Origin: Buttiauxella massiliensis | GTDB taxonomy: Bacteria; Pseudomonadota; Gammaproteobacteria; Enterobacterales; Enterobacteriaceae | Direction: 5' to 3' | Length of the DNA stretch: 64,000 nt | Assembly: GCF_902500225.1 (NCBI RefSeq) | Contig: NZ_LR722654.1 | Span: 124,001-188,000 of the forward strand | Shown: one piece after another, positions 9,504 to 16,762 of the stretch | Layout: each line of letters opens with the position of its first letter | Numbering within the stretch: the stretch's first letter is position 1 | The notes under the pieces: generated by a model | Told to the model about the DNA's origin: nothing | Databases searched by the model: none | The model's input: the letters and a program-made list of their open reading frames with translations, nothing else | Position numbers and translations under genes: made by a program

Positions 9504-10253
9504 CTATCTCCTCAGGAGGTTTGCGCCGGGAAAACCACCAAAATCGAGGGGCATGTCAGGGCCAAATCTCGCTTTGCAGTCAGCCATCAAGCCCGAGCAT
9601 TTATCCTTTGAGGGGTCAGTTACAGGATTGCCTTTTAGGTCAAACATGGCGGGTCCGTTGTAAGAACAACCATCGCCAGAGCGGTACTGGTTGCGACACG
9701 CCCAGGTGCAGATTGCCGTGATTTGCCGCGTGGGAATAAGTAGCCCCTGCAAATCCATAGGGCTTGATAGTTTAAATTCAACAACTTCATCGTCTTCGCT
9801 GGTCTTACTGTCGATATACCAGACGTGCTTTTTAACCTGCTGCGGATCTGCTGTTGGATTACCTGCCGGGAAGTTTTTGGCGTCGAGATAATGAGTGAAG
9901 GTATCGAGGACAATAACTTTAGCCTGTGCCAAATCATCAAAGCGTAGGCAAAGTGCTGTTGCTACACCGTCAATGTTGGCAACCCTTAACTCTGGCTCTG
10001 CCGTCTGGCCGTCACTGGAGGACTCCATGCCCGTAATTTCAAACGGCCAGGCGCTGTATTCCTGCCCACCAAACCAGACCGATTTAGCGGGCAATTTGTT
10101 TTCATCGCCACCAGCAGCATCTATTTCTTCGGAAGTATGTGCAATAGTATTAGCGTGAAAATAAAGATGGCCCGCACCAAAGGCCGAGCCATCAATTTCA
10201 ACCAGGCGTATTTTATTCCCCGGTTCTAGTTTCTGAATATCGTTATTAATCAT
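9504..10253 (-). CDS. Minor tail protein L (249 aa)
   Basis: This is a gpL homologue: it opens INNDIQKLEPGNKIRLVEID and carries four conserved cysteines in the C-terminal half (TAICTWACRNQYRSGDGCSY and later DKCSGLMADC), the region that binds an iron-sulfur cluster in known L proteins. It forms part of the tail tip with M, K and I. It overlaps the M stop by four bases. Confidence 0.93.
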   Translation of the reverse strand: MINNDIQKLEPGNKIRLVEIDGSAFGAGHLYFHANTIAHTSEEIDAAGGDENKLPAKSVWFGGQEYSAWPFEITGMESSSDGQTAEPELRVANIDGVATALCLRFDDLAQAKVIVLDTFTHYLDAKNFPAGNPTADPQQVKKHVWYIDSKTSEDDEVVEFKLSSPMDLQGLLIPTRQITAICTWACRNQYRSGDGCSYNGPAMFDLKGNPVTDPSKDKCSGLMADCKARFGPDMPLDFGGFPGANLLRR

Positions 10254-10597
10254 GGTGCGAATGCCTGTTCAAATGTTGCCGTAACAATGAGCAATGTTTT
10301 GCCTTTCACCGATCTCTTTAAAGAATCAGCCGCGACTCGATATAGCCCTTTTTCTGCATATGGAGGAGTGAAGACAAACGACTTTGTTTTATGGCGCGAA
10401 AGGAAGTTATAAATTTCCATCGCCCGGGCAGCGGGACCAGTGAAAGAGTAAGGAAACGAGAATTGTGAAGGATTGATGCCATCGCCAGTTACCTGCTCAT
10501 AGCCGTCCCCAAACTGAGCTTTACGAATTCTGTCTTTTACATCGAGACTAGGTTGCGTGGCTGTCTGAACAGGCCAGTTAAAAATTTCAATTGCCAT
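10250..10597 (-). CDS. Minor tail protein M (115 aa)
   Basis: This is a gpM homologue by length, position between the tape measure and L, and motifs (KAQFGDGYEQVTGDG; SFPYSFTG; FTPPYAEKGLYRV). It acts in tail-tip assembly. A moron with its own promoter and terminator separates it from the tape measure gene, which is not the case in lambda. Confidence 0.92.
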   Translation of the reverse strand: MAIEIFNWPVQTATQPSLDVKDRIRKAQFGDGYEQVTGDGINPSQFSFPYSFTGPAARAMEIYNFLSRHKTKSFVFTPPYAEKGLYRVAADSLKRSVKGKTLLIVTATFEQAFAP

Positions 10598-10645
10598 AAA
10601 CCACCCTCCAATATTTGTTTATAAATAAGCAGAGAGCAGTATTAA

Positions 10646-10670
10646 ATAAAAAGCCCCAATTAGGGGCTTT
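10646..10670 (-). terminator. Intrinsic terminator after the lipoprotein gene
   Basis: The minus strand reads AAAGCCCC-TAATT-GGGGCTTT followed by a T-rich tract (TTTATTTA). It begins six bases after the lipoprotein stop codon and would stop transcription from the moron promoter. Confidence 0.9.
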
Positions 10671-10675
10671 AGTAA

Positions 10676-11074
10676 TTATTTTATTTGAAGCAACCTATAT
10701 TGACCTACTGCTCCCAACTCTGCTTGGTATTCTTTGTACTTACCATCAGCAATTACGGCTAATGATTTTTTCCATGCCGTTAATGCGCATGAAAGTCTTA
10801 TCGATAATATATGCTCACCTTTAGATAAGAAAAAATCTATATATTGGTTTTGCTGAAGGCCAGCCACTTCAATATCATCTACCTTTATTACTAACGGGCA
10901 ATCCTCGCCTAAACCCGCTCCTGTTAATTGCTTAATTCTATGTACGCGGACGTGTGTGGCGTTGCTAGATTGTTTATTAAATGAACTATTATAGATAGTG
11001 GCTGTTGGAACATAAGGCCTATCAGCGCACCCGGTTAATAAAATTACTAGTCCGGTAATCAACAAGCGCTTCAT
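10676..11074 (-). CDS. Lipoprotein moron inside the tail operon (132 aa)
   Basis: The chosen ATG (11074) has AAGGGG six bases upstream; two earlier in-frame ATGs have poor spacing. The protein begins MKRLLITGLVILLTGCADRP, a classic type-II signal with lipobox LLTGC; the residue after Cys is Ala, which predicts outer-membrane sorting. The mature part has a beta-rich domain with several Cys and hydrophobic strands. It sits between the tape measure and M genes with its own promoter and terminator, the usual architecture of a lysogenic-conversion gene. Known prophage lipoproteins in such places often block superinfection (Cor, for example), but I see no direct similarity to Cor. Confidence 0.85.
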   Translation of the reverse strand: MKRLLITGLVILLTGCADRPYVPTATIYNSSFNKQSSNATHVRVHRIKQLTGAGLGEDCPLVIKVDDIEVAGLQQNQYIDFFLSKGEHILSIRLSCALTAWKKSLAVIADGKYKEYQAELGAVGQYRLLQIK

Positions 11075-11105
11075 GATCATCCCCTTGATCGATATGAATT
11101 TGCAC

Positions 11106-11133
11106 ATACTAACCAGGGGGTGAATGAAAGCAA
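11106..11133 (-). promoter_or_regulatory. Candidate promoter of the lipoprotein moron
   Basis: On the minus strand, TTGCTT (11133-11128) and TAGTAT (11111-11106) are spaced by 16 bp. They lie between the tape measure stop and the lipoprotein start, with a predicted transcription start near 11099. The match to sigma-70 consensus is moderate. Confidence 0.6.
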
Positions 11134-13635
11134 CTACCGCTTCTGTTGCGCACTCCAGATTATCCCGCCCGGCCGCAATGCTTTCCGGATACCATCCTGA
11201 ATACTCGAATCAATGGTCTGCTGGTAGGCTCGACCTACAGCATCATCACTCCCGGTTGTTTGAGAAGTTGATTTATCCCCCTGAACGTAAACATTACTTT
11301 GAATATTTATACCGCCTCCAGCAGAACCAGCCACAACCCCAAGCTTGCCATTTGCACCACGGCGAAGAGGTAAAATAGCCTCCGGACCTGCCTCGCCCAT
11401 TACACCCGCACCTTTAGCGAAAGCGAAAAGAGTTGGTCTACTTACTACTGAACCGCTGTAAGCACTGAGGCTGGCAGAATTATAAACTCCACCATTCGCA
11501 TTGGCTTCTACCCCAAAGAGAGAACTCACGCCATTGACCAGTGATTGTTTGATAAGAATCTGCGTCAACATACCCAGAATAGATTTCGTGAAGTCGGCAA
11601 AATTCGACTTCCCGGTCATAATCATGTCCGATAGCCCTTTACCCAGACCGTCAAACGTTGCAGAAGCAACTGACCTCATCTGTCCGTAAGCATCATCAGC
11701 AGAGTCCGCATAATCAGCCCACGCGGTTTTGGCGCCAGCCTCCCAGTTGTTACGCAGCGTATCCTGTTCGCCGTAATAGTTTCTCAGCGCTACAAGCTCT
11801 TTCTGGTAACCCTGATCATTCTCGGAACCACCTGCATTTTTCCAGCCCTGCAATAACTGAGCTTCCTCAAGGCGGCGCTGGGTGGCTCGGCTACTCTGCC
11901 CCGCGCTATCGGTTAATGCTTTGGTCTTCTCCCCCATCTGCGTGACATATTTCTGTGACGCGTCCTGGAGGCGATTAAGCCTTTCCTGAATAACAATCTG
12001 ATCACCAAGACCGGCGTTTATCTCGGCCTGTGCCAGCACTTTATCTTTGTTCGCCAGTAGAGACTTTTCATCATCACTCAGTGCGCGGGAACGGGATGCC
12101 TGTTCCAGAATGGTGAATTTCGCCTGCTGCTTCCAGAGCTCCTGGCGCTGCTGGCTGATTTTGTCGTTGATACCGGAATGCTTACCGAGAACCTCAAGCT
12201 GAGTCTGAAGTTCAAGTGTTTGCGCATTGGTGGTATCGGTCAGTTTAGTGCCGCCAGGTGTGCGGGTTTTCGCGGGTTTCTTTAACGAATCCTCGTACTC
12301 TTTTTTGGCGGCAGCCATGTTGACGTTGTAGTCAGCCTGAACGATTCGCCCTTCTTTAAGCGCTTTATTCAATTCGTTCTGGCGTGCGGTGTACTTCTCA
12401 ATCGCAGACTGTGATTTGGTGTAATTCGCCTGAGCCTGCTGAGCATATTTCAGCTTATCGGCTTCTGCGTTCGCTTCACGCTTCGAATTTTCCAGGCCCA
12501 ACTGGGAATTACGGGCTTGCTGTTGCGCCATATCGAGCGCCACGCGAGCCTGTTCTCTGTCGGTCCAGTAACTTGCGCGGGCATCATCTTTAACGAACGG
12601 ATCGTTCTTACGCAGGCTCCAGATTTTGTCGGCTTTATCGAAAGCATCCTGCGCTTTCTTCAGCATCTGCTCGGAGGTATCCGGACGCCCGACATCCAGC
12701 GCCGCATCCCACATCGATTTAAACGCGTTGGACAGTGAGTCAGCTGCTGATTCAATTGTTCCCATATTGTCGCGGATAGATTTGCTCTGCTCATTAAAAC
12801 CAGCAGTAGCAACCTCATTTGCCGCCTGTAACGCCCCTGCGGCATCGCCAGCACGCTGGAGCGCGGCAACATGAGCAACCTGTTCGGCGGTGACATTATG
12901 AAACTGTTGCGCCATGGCCAACAGGCCGGACGCGGGATCATTCGTTAACTTGCCAAAAGCTTCAGCCACCTTTTCAACCGGCAATCCGGAAGCGTCAGTA
13001 AATTTCGCGACGGAGACCGCAAGGTCTTCAAAGTTAGCTCCTGCACGCACACCCGAATTGACCAGTGCGATCAGTGCCTCGCTGGTCTGATTGAAGGTTA
13101 AGCCAGACTTTTCACCCGCTTCGGCAATGCTCTGCATGCGCAGCGCTGTTAACCCGGCAGCATTGCCCGACAGGACCAGCGTTTTATTGAAATTAGAAAG
13201 AGTGGCGGAACCCTGATAGAACGAATAAGCCAACGTTCCGGTTGCCGCAGCAAGAGCACCAATTCCCAAAGCTGCAGGGGGAACGGTACTCAGTAACGCC
13301 GAAAACATCGGTCTGATACCGCCAAACATATCTTTAACCTGACCACCCTGTTGAAGCAGGATTAGCCAGGGACTTTGCCCACCAGCCAGCTGCGTGGCCA
13401 CGTCAGTAAACTGCGCTGGCAACATACGCATGGCGTTGCTGTACTGACCAACAGACAAGCCTGCTTTCTTCGCCGCAATTTCCTGCTTAGAGAATGATTG
13501 CTGCACCTGAAGAGCGGCATCATTCGCTGCCTTTCCCGTAACACCAAACGACTTTTTGACTCGCTCAACCTGTTCCTGAAATTTTGCAGCGTCCAGGTCA
13601 AGATCGACAATCAGATCACCCACTGCCTGGGCCAT
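11134..13635 (-). CDS. Tail tape measure protein H (833 aa)
   Basis: This sets tail length and is ejected during DNA entry. It opens with AQAVGDLIVDLDLDAAKF, contains the conserved domain around GQYSNAMRMLPAQFTDVATQLAGG (about residues 62-85), hydrophobic helices near 110-135, and a long Ala/Gln/Lys-rich helical region. The C-terminal end has the lambda-tail C domain with EAILPLRRGANGKLGV and ends ALRPGGIIWSAQQKR. A very similar ending occurs in the unusual gene at 23.7 kb. It overlaps the T frame by 20 bp. Confidence 0.95.
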   Translation of the reverse strand: MAQAVGDLIVDLDLDAAKFQEQVERVKKSFGVTGKAANDAALQVQQSFSKQEIAAKKAGLSVGQYSNAMRMLPAQFTDVATQLAGGQSPWLILLQQGGQVKDMFGGIRPMFSALLSTVPPAALGIGALAAATGTLAYSFYQGSATLSNFNKTLVLSGNAAGLTALRMQSIAEAGEKSGLTFNQTSEALIALVNSGVRAGANFEDLAVSVAKFTDASGLPVEKVAEAFGKLTNDPASGLLAMAQQFHNVTAEQVAHVAALQRAGDAAGALQAANEVATAGFNEQSKSIRDNMGTIESAADSLSNAFKSMWDAALDVGRPDTSEQMLKKAQDAFDKADKIWSLRKNDPFVKDDARASYWTDREQARVALDMAQQQARNSQLGLENSKREANAEADKLKYAQQAQANYTKSQSAIEKYTARQNELNKALKEGRIVQADYNVNMAAAKKEYEDSLKKPAKTRTPGGTKLTDTTNAQTLELQTQLEVLGKHSGINDKISQQRQELWKQQAKFTILEQASRSRALSDDEKSLLANKDKVLAQAEINAGLGDQIVIQERLNRLQDASQKYVTQMGEKTKALTDSAGQSSRATQRRLEEAQLLQGWKNAGGSENDQGYQKELVALRNYYGEQDTLRNNWEAGAKTAWADYADSADDAYGQMRSVASATFDGLGKGLSDMIMTGKSNFADFTKSILGMLTQILIKQSLVNGVSSLFGVEANANGGVYNSASLSAYSGSVVSRPTLFAFAKGAGVMGEAGPEAILPLRRGANGKLGVVAGSAGGGINIQSNVYVQGDKSTSQTTGSDDAVGRAYQQTIDSSIQDGIRKALRPGGIIWSAQQKR

Positions 13636-13957
13636 AGCGCATACCTCCTAAACTTTCAGCAACTGACATGATGGTGTCGTCATCCATCTCACCAGGTGCT
13701 GGTATTTCAACAGGCGGATTAAGAAGACTAAAATCACGAGGGGTGGCGTCGGTATCCTTGCAGAGCATTGACACGACAAGATGGCTCAAGCGGGAAAAGT
13801 GGGTATCGAGTTGATCAGTTTGAAAATACTGATGGCTGTAAAATCGGCCCCACTCAGCAAACTCAGAGGATGACATGCCGGCGAGCATGTTGCGCCAGTC
13901 CGGACGGTTGAATTCCCTCGCCAGCTTCATGACAAAGTTCAGCTCACCGGCCCAGGC
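13616..13957 (-). CDS. Tail assembly chaperone T, made as G-T fusion by -1 frameshift
   Basis: The frame is open from the slippery site through the G stop codon and continues as AWAGELNFVMKLAREFNRPDW. A G-T fusion is therefore produced if ribosomes slip back one base at 13957-13963. An internal ATG at 13930 exists but lacks a good ribosome site. In lambda, gpGT recruits major tail protein to the tape measure and is absent from the finished tail. The arrangement G, GT, H is the standard one. Confidence 0.88.
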   Translation of the reverse strand, partial: AWAGELNFVMKLAREFNRPDWRNMLAGMSSSEFAEWGRFYSHQYFQTDQLDTHFSRLSHLVVSMLCKDTDATPRDFSLLNPPVEIPAPGEMDDDTIMSVAESLGGMRYGPGSG

Positions 13958-14349
13958 TTTTCCGCTGTGATCTCTTCTTGTTCAAGCTGATTTTCATCCT
14001 CTGACGTTTTTTCAAGCTCTGGCGGGAGCATGTCGGATAGCTTTTTAACCATAAATTCAGCCGCGCCAATCATTTCAGGCGACCAACCACTCATAACCTG
14101 CTGATGCAAGGTTTCTACATCAGGCCCGGTAATGTCAGCCTGCCAGAGGGACATCGCTACAAGCCGAGCTGCTGCTTGAATATTCCGCGCCACCAGCAAA
14201 TGATAATTATCTTTTTCATCAGCATTATCAGGCAGGTCTTTATTCAGGTCGGCGTAATATTTCAGATGTTCAATTCGCTGTAACGCTGACAATTCATAGA
14301 GCGTTACGGTATGCCCGTTAAATTTAAACGGTTCTGATTTCAGAAACAT
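13939..14349 (-). CDS. Tail assembly chaperone G (136 aa)
   Basis: This is a gpG homologue by position and size. It starts MFLKSEPFKFNGHTVTLYEL, with a helical core and an acidic C-terminal tail (EKTSEDENQLEQEEITAEK). Most ribosomes stop at the TGA at 13939; a minority should shift into T. It acts with GT as a chaperone coating the tape measure. Confidence 0.9.
   Translation of the reverse strand: MFLKSEPFKFNGHTVTLYELSALQRIEHLKYYADLNKDLPDNADEKDNYHLLVARNIQAAARLVAMSLWQADITGPDVETLHQQVMSGWSPEMIGAAEFMVKKLSDMLPPELEKTSEDENQLEQEEITAEKPGPVS
13957..13963 (-). promoter_or_regulatory. Slippery heptamer for G-T frameshift
   Basis: On the minus strand, G GAA AAG lies eight codons before the G stop. It differs from lambda G GGA AAG at one base. 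After a -1 slip the downstream T frame stays open. The exact slip codon is inferred. Confidence 0.75.
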
Positions 14350-14386
14350 GGGGGACTCCAGGGAACTGGGGCCAAGGCCCCTTTAA

Positions 14387-15124
14387 TCAGGAAATGGTGA
14401 CTTTATCGATGCCGACGAACAAACCATCATTGGTCATCACGATGATTTCAGCTGAGCCAGTCGCTTTACCGGTGATCGTTAACACATCACCATTGACTGC
14501 GACCGTCGCTTTGGTTGGGTCAGAACTGGAAACACGGAAGGTTTTATCCGTAGCACCGGCAGGATTAACCGTAACGTTAACAGTGTCAGTTGCACCGACA
14601 GCAATAGCCGAGGTGGTTTTATCGAGCGTCACGCCTGTTACTGCCACAACAGGTGCGCGGGTTTCTTCAGCCAGCGATGGTTTACCGTTGTTACTGATTT
14701 TCACCGAACGAGTGATCACTTCTTTCGCCGGGATAGTTTTACCCAGGCTACTCACCCAGCCTTTGAACACATCAACGGTGCCGTTCGGGTACTTGATCTT
14801 GTAGGCGCGAACATCACCGGCGTAGAACCAGTCCACCAGACCTTGCTGCCCACTTTCACCAGGTTTCCATGCAAGGGTAAAACTGGCTTCACCCGCCGAC
14901 TTCTCACCCTGAGCCGTGTTTGCCCAGTCGGCATCCTCGTCATCAATGTAGGTGTCATCGTACGATTCAGCCGTCAGCTCGCCAGGCGTAATATCTTTAA
15001 TCTTTGCTGTTCTGGTCCAGTCGGTATCACTGGTCGGGTTCGCATATGCGTCGCCTACGCCGGTATAAATCCAGAGTGTGGTACCTGCACCCTTGACGGG
15101 TAAAAGAGGGTTAGGGGTTGGCAT
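14387..15124 (-). CDS. Major tail tube protein V with Ig-like C-terminal domain (245 aa)
   Basis: The first 155 residues form the tail-tube domain (MPTPNPLLPVKGAGTTLWIY; WKPGESGQQGLVDWFYAGDVRAYKI cut here into two conserved pieces). Residues about 160-245 form a Big_2 immunoglobulin-like domain (VTGVTLDKTTSAIAVGATDT...ATVAVNGDVLTITGKATG). In lambda V such a C-terminal domain is displayed on the outside of the tube and is dispensable for assembly. Confidence 0.94.
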   Translation of the reverse strand: MPTPNPLLPVKGAGTTLWIYTGVGDAYANPTSDTDWTRTAKIKDITPGELTAESYDDTYIDDEDADWANTAQGEKSAGEASFTLAWKPGESGQQGLVDWFYAGDVRAYKIKYPNGTVDVFKGWVSSLGKTIPAKEVITRSVKISNNGKPSLAEETRAPVVAVTGVTLDKTTSAIAVGATDTVNVTVNPAGATDKTFRVSSSDPTKATVAVNGDVLTITGKATGSAEIIVMTNDGLFVGIDKVTIS

Positions 15125-15131
15125 AAAAGCC

Positions 15132-15530
15132 TCACATTGTATAAGAGAGAGAATATTTCATGTCAGCTGAGCCCCAGGTCGCCATTTCATCATCGCGCTG
15201 GTAGTCGTAGCCCTGTGCTGCCATGGTTTCGATAAGAGTATTCAGATCGGGAATATTGCTTAAGCTGGGATAAACGCGACTTTCCATCCACTCATCCAGA
15301 GCAGAGTCAGTTTCGGAAGCTTTCAGGAAAACCTCGATATGCAGGGTTGCGTTCCACATATCTTCATCAATGGAATCTTCCGTTGCCTGCGCATCGGTTA
15401 AGTAGACCGCCAGAGCGGGAAGGTCTTCGAGGTCGAGCACTGCAGGACGCCCATCAAACCAGGTAACCGGCTCCGTGATCCCTTTTTTGAGCGCAGTAAG
15501 GATCGCCGCGCGTATTTGCGGATGTTTCAT
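15132..15530 (-). CDS. Tail terminator / minor tail protein U (132 aa)
   Basis: This is a gpU homologue by length, place between Z and V, and motifs (MKHPQIRAAILTALK; GRPAVLDLEDLPALAVYL; DMKYSLSYTM). It caps the growing tail and forms the head-proximal ring. The start overlaps the Z stop by four bases. Confidence 0.92.
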   Translation of the reverse strand: MKHPQIRAAILTALKKGITEPVTWFDGRPAVLDLEDLPALAVYLTDAQATEDSIDEDMWNATLHIEVFLKASETDSALDEWMESRVYPSLSNIPDLNTLIETMAAQGYDYQRDDEMATWGSADMKYSLSYTM

Positions 15531-16081
15531 TTAATAAGCACCAGTCGGAGTTGTTTACGGAGTGCTGCGGCCATTTCTTTGGGCAGTTCAGTTTCAGTAA
15601 GCTTTGTACTCTGTTCTTTAAACGCTGTGGTCAGCGGCTCGGCCAGGGGAATACTGACAACCTTCAGCGGGTAGCGTGCCGCTGTTGTTCGTTGCAGAAC
15701 ATGCCAGCGACCGTTACTGAGCTGCTGGATGAATGCCCCCGGGAAACGAAAGCGCCCCACCCGCAACTCGCTACGCACACCGCGCGTATCCCGCTTTCGC
15801 CGTGACAAACGAACACTTGCTGTACCTAGTTTGATAGCGGGCAAATTACCGCGATTCACCCTGATGGTTGCCTGCGGTTTCCGTGCCGTGGCTTTTTTAA
15901 GCCTGGCGCGTTGGTTTACCAGCTTGCGCTGGACCTTTGTTTCATTTGCGACTTCGCGGGTACTACGGCTGATTGCCCGAGTAGCGATACGGTTGATCGC
16001 CTGCGAGGATGCGCGGGGAACGGCGGTTTTACTGATACTGTCGAGATTAGCGATTGCCTGCTCAAGCCCCTTGATAGACAT
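15527..16081 (-). CDS. Minor tail protein Z (184 aa)
   Basis: A very basic protein matching the prophage minor tail protein Z family: N-terminal GLEQAIANLDSISKTAVPRA, then many Arg/Lys (SRSTREVANETKVQRKLVNQ). In lambda, Z is needed to complete the tail so that DNA can be injected correctly. Confidence 0.92.
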   Translation of the reverse strand: MSIKGLEQAIANLDSISKTAVPRASSQAINRIATRAISRSTREVANETKVQRKLVNQRARLKKATARKPQATIRVNRGNLPAIKLGTASVRLSRRKRDTRGVRSELRVGRFRFPGAFIQQLSNGRWHVLQRTTAARYPLKVVSIPLAEPLTTAFKEQSTKLTETELPKEMAAALRKQLRLVLIK

Positions 16082-16089
16082 ACAGCCTC

Positions 16090-16365
16090 CTACTCGAGCC
16101 AGATTTGGGGTTTACCGTTAAAAGTTTTCTGGCGGGTCACCTTGTATGTTTTCTCCTGCCAGACAACTTCATCCCCTTTCCGGGGTTTCAGTGTGGAAGA
16201 GAACACCACCAGCGATAGCCCTTCACCCATTAACGGTCCCATTTCGGCATCAAACTGGCTTTCGATTGCCCTGGCGGACTCGCCATTAATCAGCACCGGC
16301 TCTCCCATTACAGTCACCGTGGCCGCATCCATGCGCGCGGCAAACTGGGCAAATGGGCTAGCCAT
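16090..16365 (-). CDS. Head-tail joining protein FII-like (91 aa)
   Basis: It is small and beta-rich, between the decoration gene and Z, exactly where lambda FII lies. It opens MASPFAQFAARMDAATVTVM and ends KTFNGKPQIWLE. It would sit at the neck and give the tail a docking site. The first eight codons overlap the previous gene. Confidence 0.82.
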   Translation of the reverse strand: MASPFAQFAARMDAATVTVMGEPVLINGESARAIESQFDAEMGPLMGEGLSLVVFSSTLKPRKGDEVVWQEKTYKVTRQKTFNGKPQIWLE

Positions 16366-16681
16366 TCAGACGAACGGCAACAGTCGTGGTGTTCGCTGCT
16401 GCTGCCTCCCACGCTTTTCCGGCTGGCGTCGCACCGGTTTCATCAATCTGGACTTTACCGTCCTTAATGTTGAGGGCTTTGCCCTGGGGAATGTTGTCAG
16501 CGGCAAGCTTAGGCAACACGACGACGCCGCTGGTCACCCCTTCGCCAGACTCACCCACTGGAATATCTGCAATGGCTACTGCCAGCAAATCGCCCACAGG
16601 AACAGGCGCACCGCTGAGAATGGCGACGTTCCCGGTGTTCTTAATCGTGATGGTGCGACCATCCTGAAGATAGTTTTTCAT
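16358..16681 (-). CDS. DUF2190-type capsid decoration protein (107 aa)
   Basis: It lies directly after the capsid gene and begins MKNYLQDGRTITIKNTG, with PVPVGDLLAVAIADIPVGE in the middle, the DUF2190 pattern. Proteins of this family are head-stabilising decoration proteins in some phages. A paralogue of similar length lies on the other side of cos (23317-23658). Confidence 0.85.
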   Translation of the reverse strand: MKNYLQDGRTITIKNTGNVAILSGAPVPVGDLLAVAIADIPVGESGEGVTSGVVVLPKLAADNIPQGKALNIKDGKVQIDETGATPAGKAWEAAAANTTTVAVRLNG

Positions 16682-16762
16682 GAAGATTCTCCACGGCTCC
16701 GCTCGGGAGCCGTTTTTCAGATATAAAAAAAGCCCTTTCGGGCCACTGGAGGTTGGTATCGA

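Noticed and set aside
14394-14804. 136-codon frame antisense to tail gene V
   Set aside because: Low-complexity mirror of the Thr/Val-rich Ig domain, no start signals.
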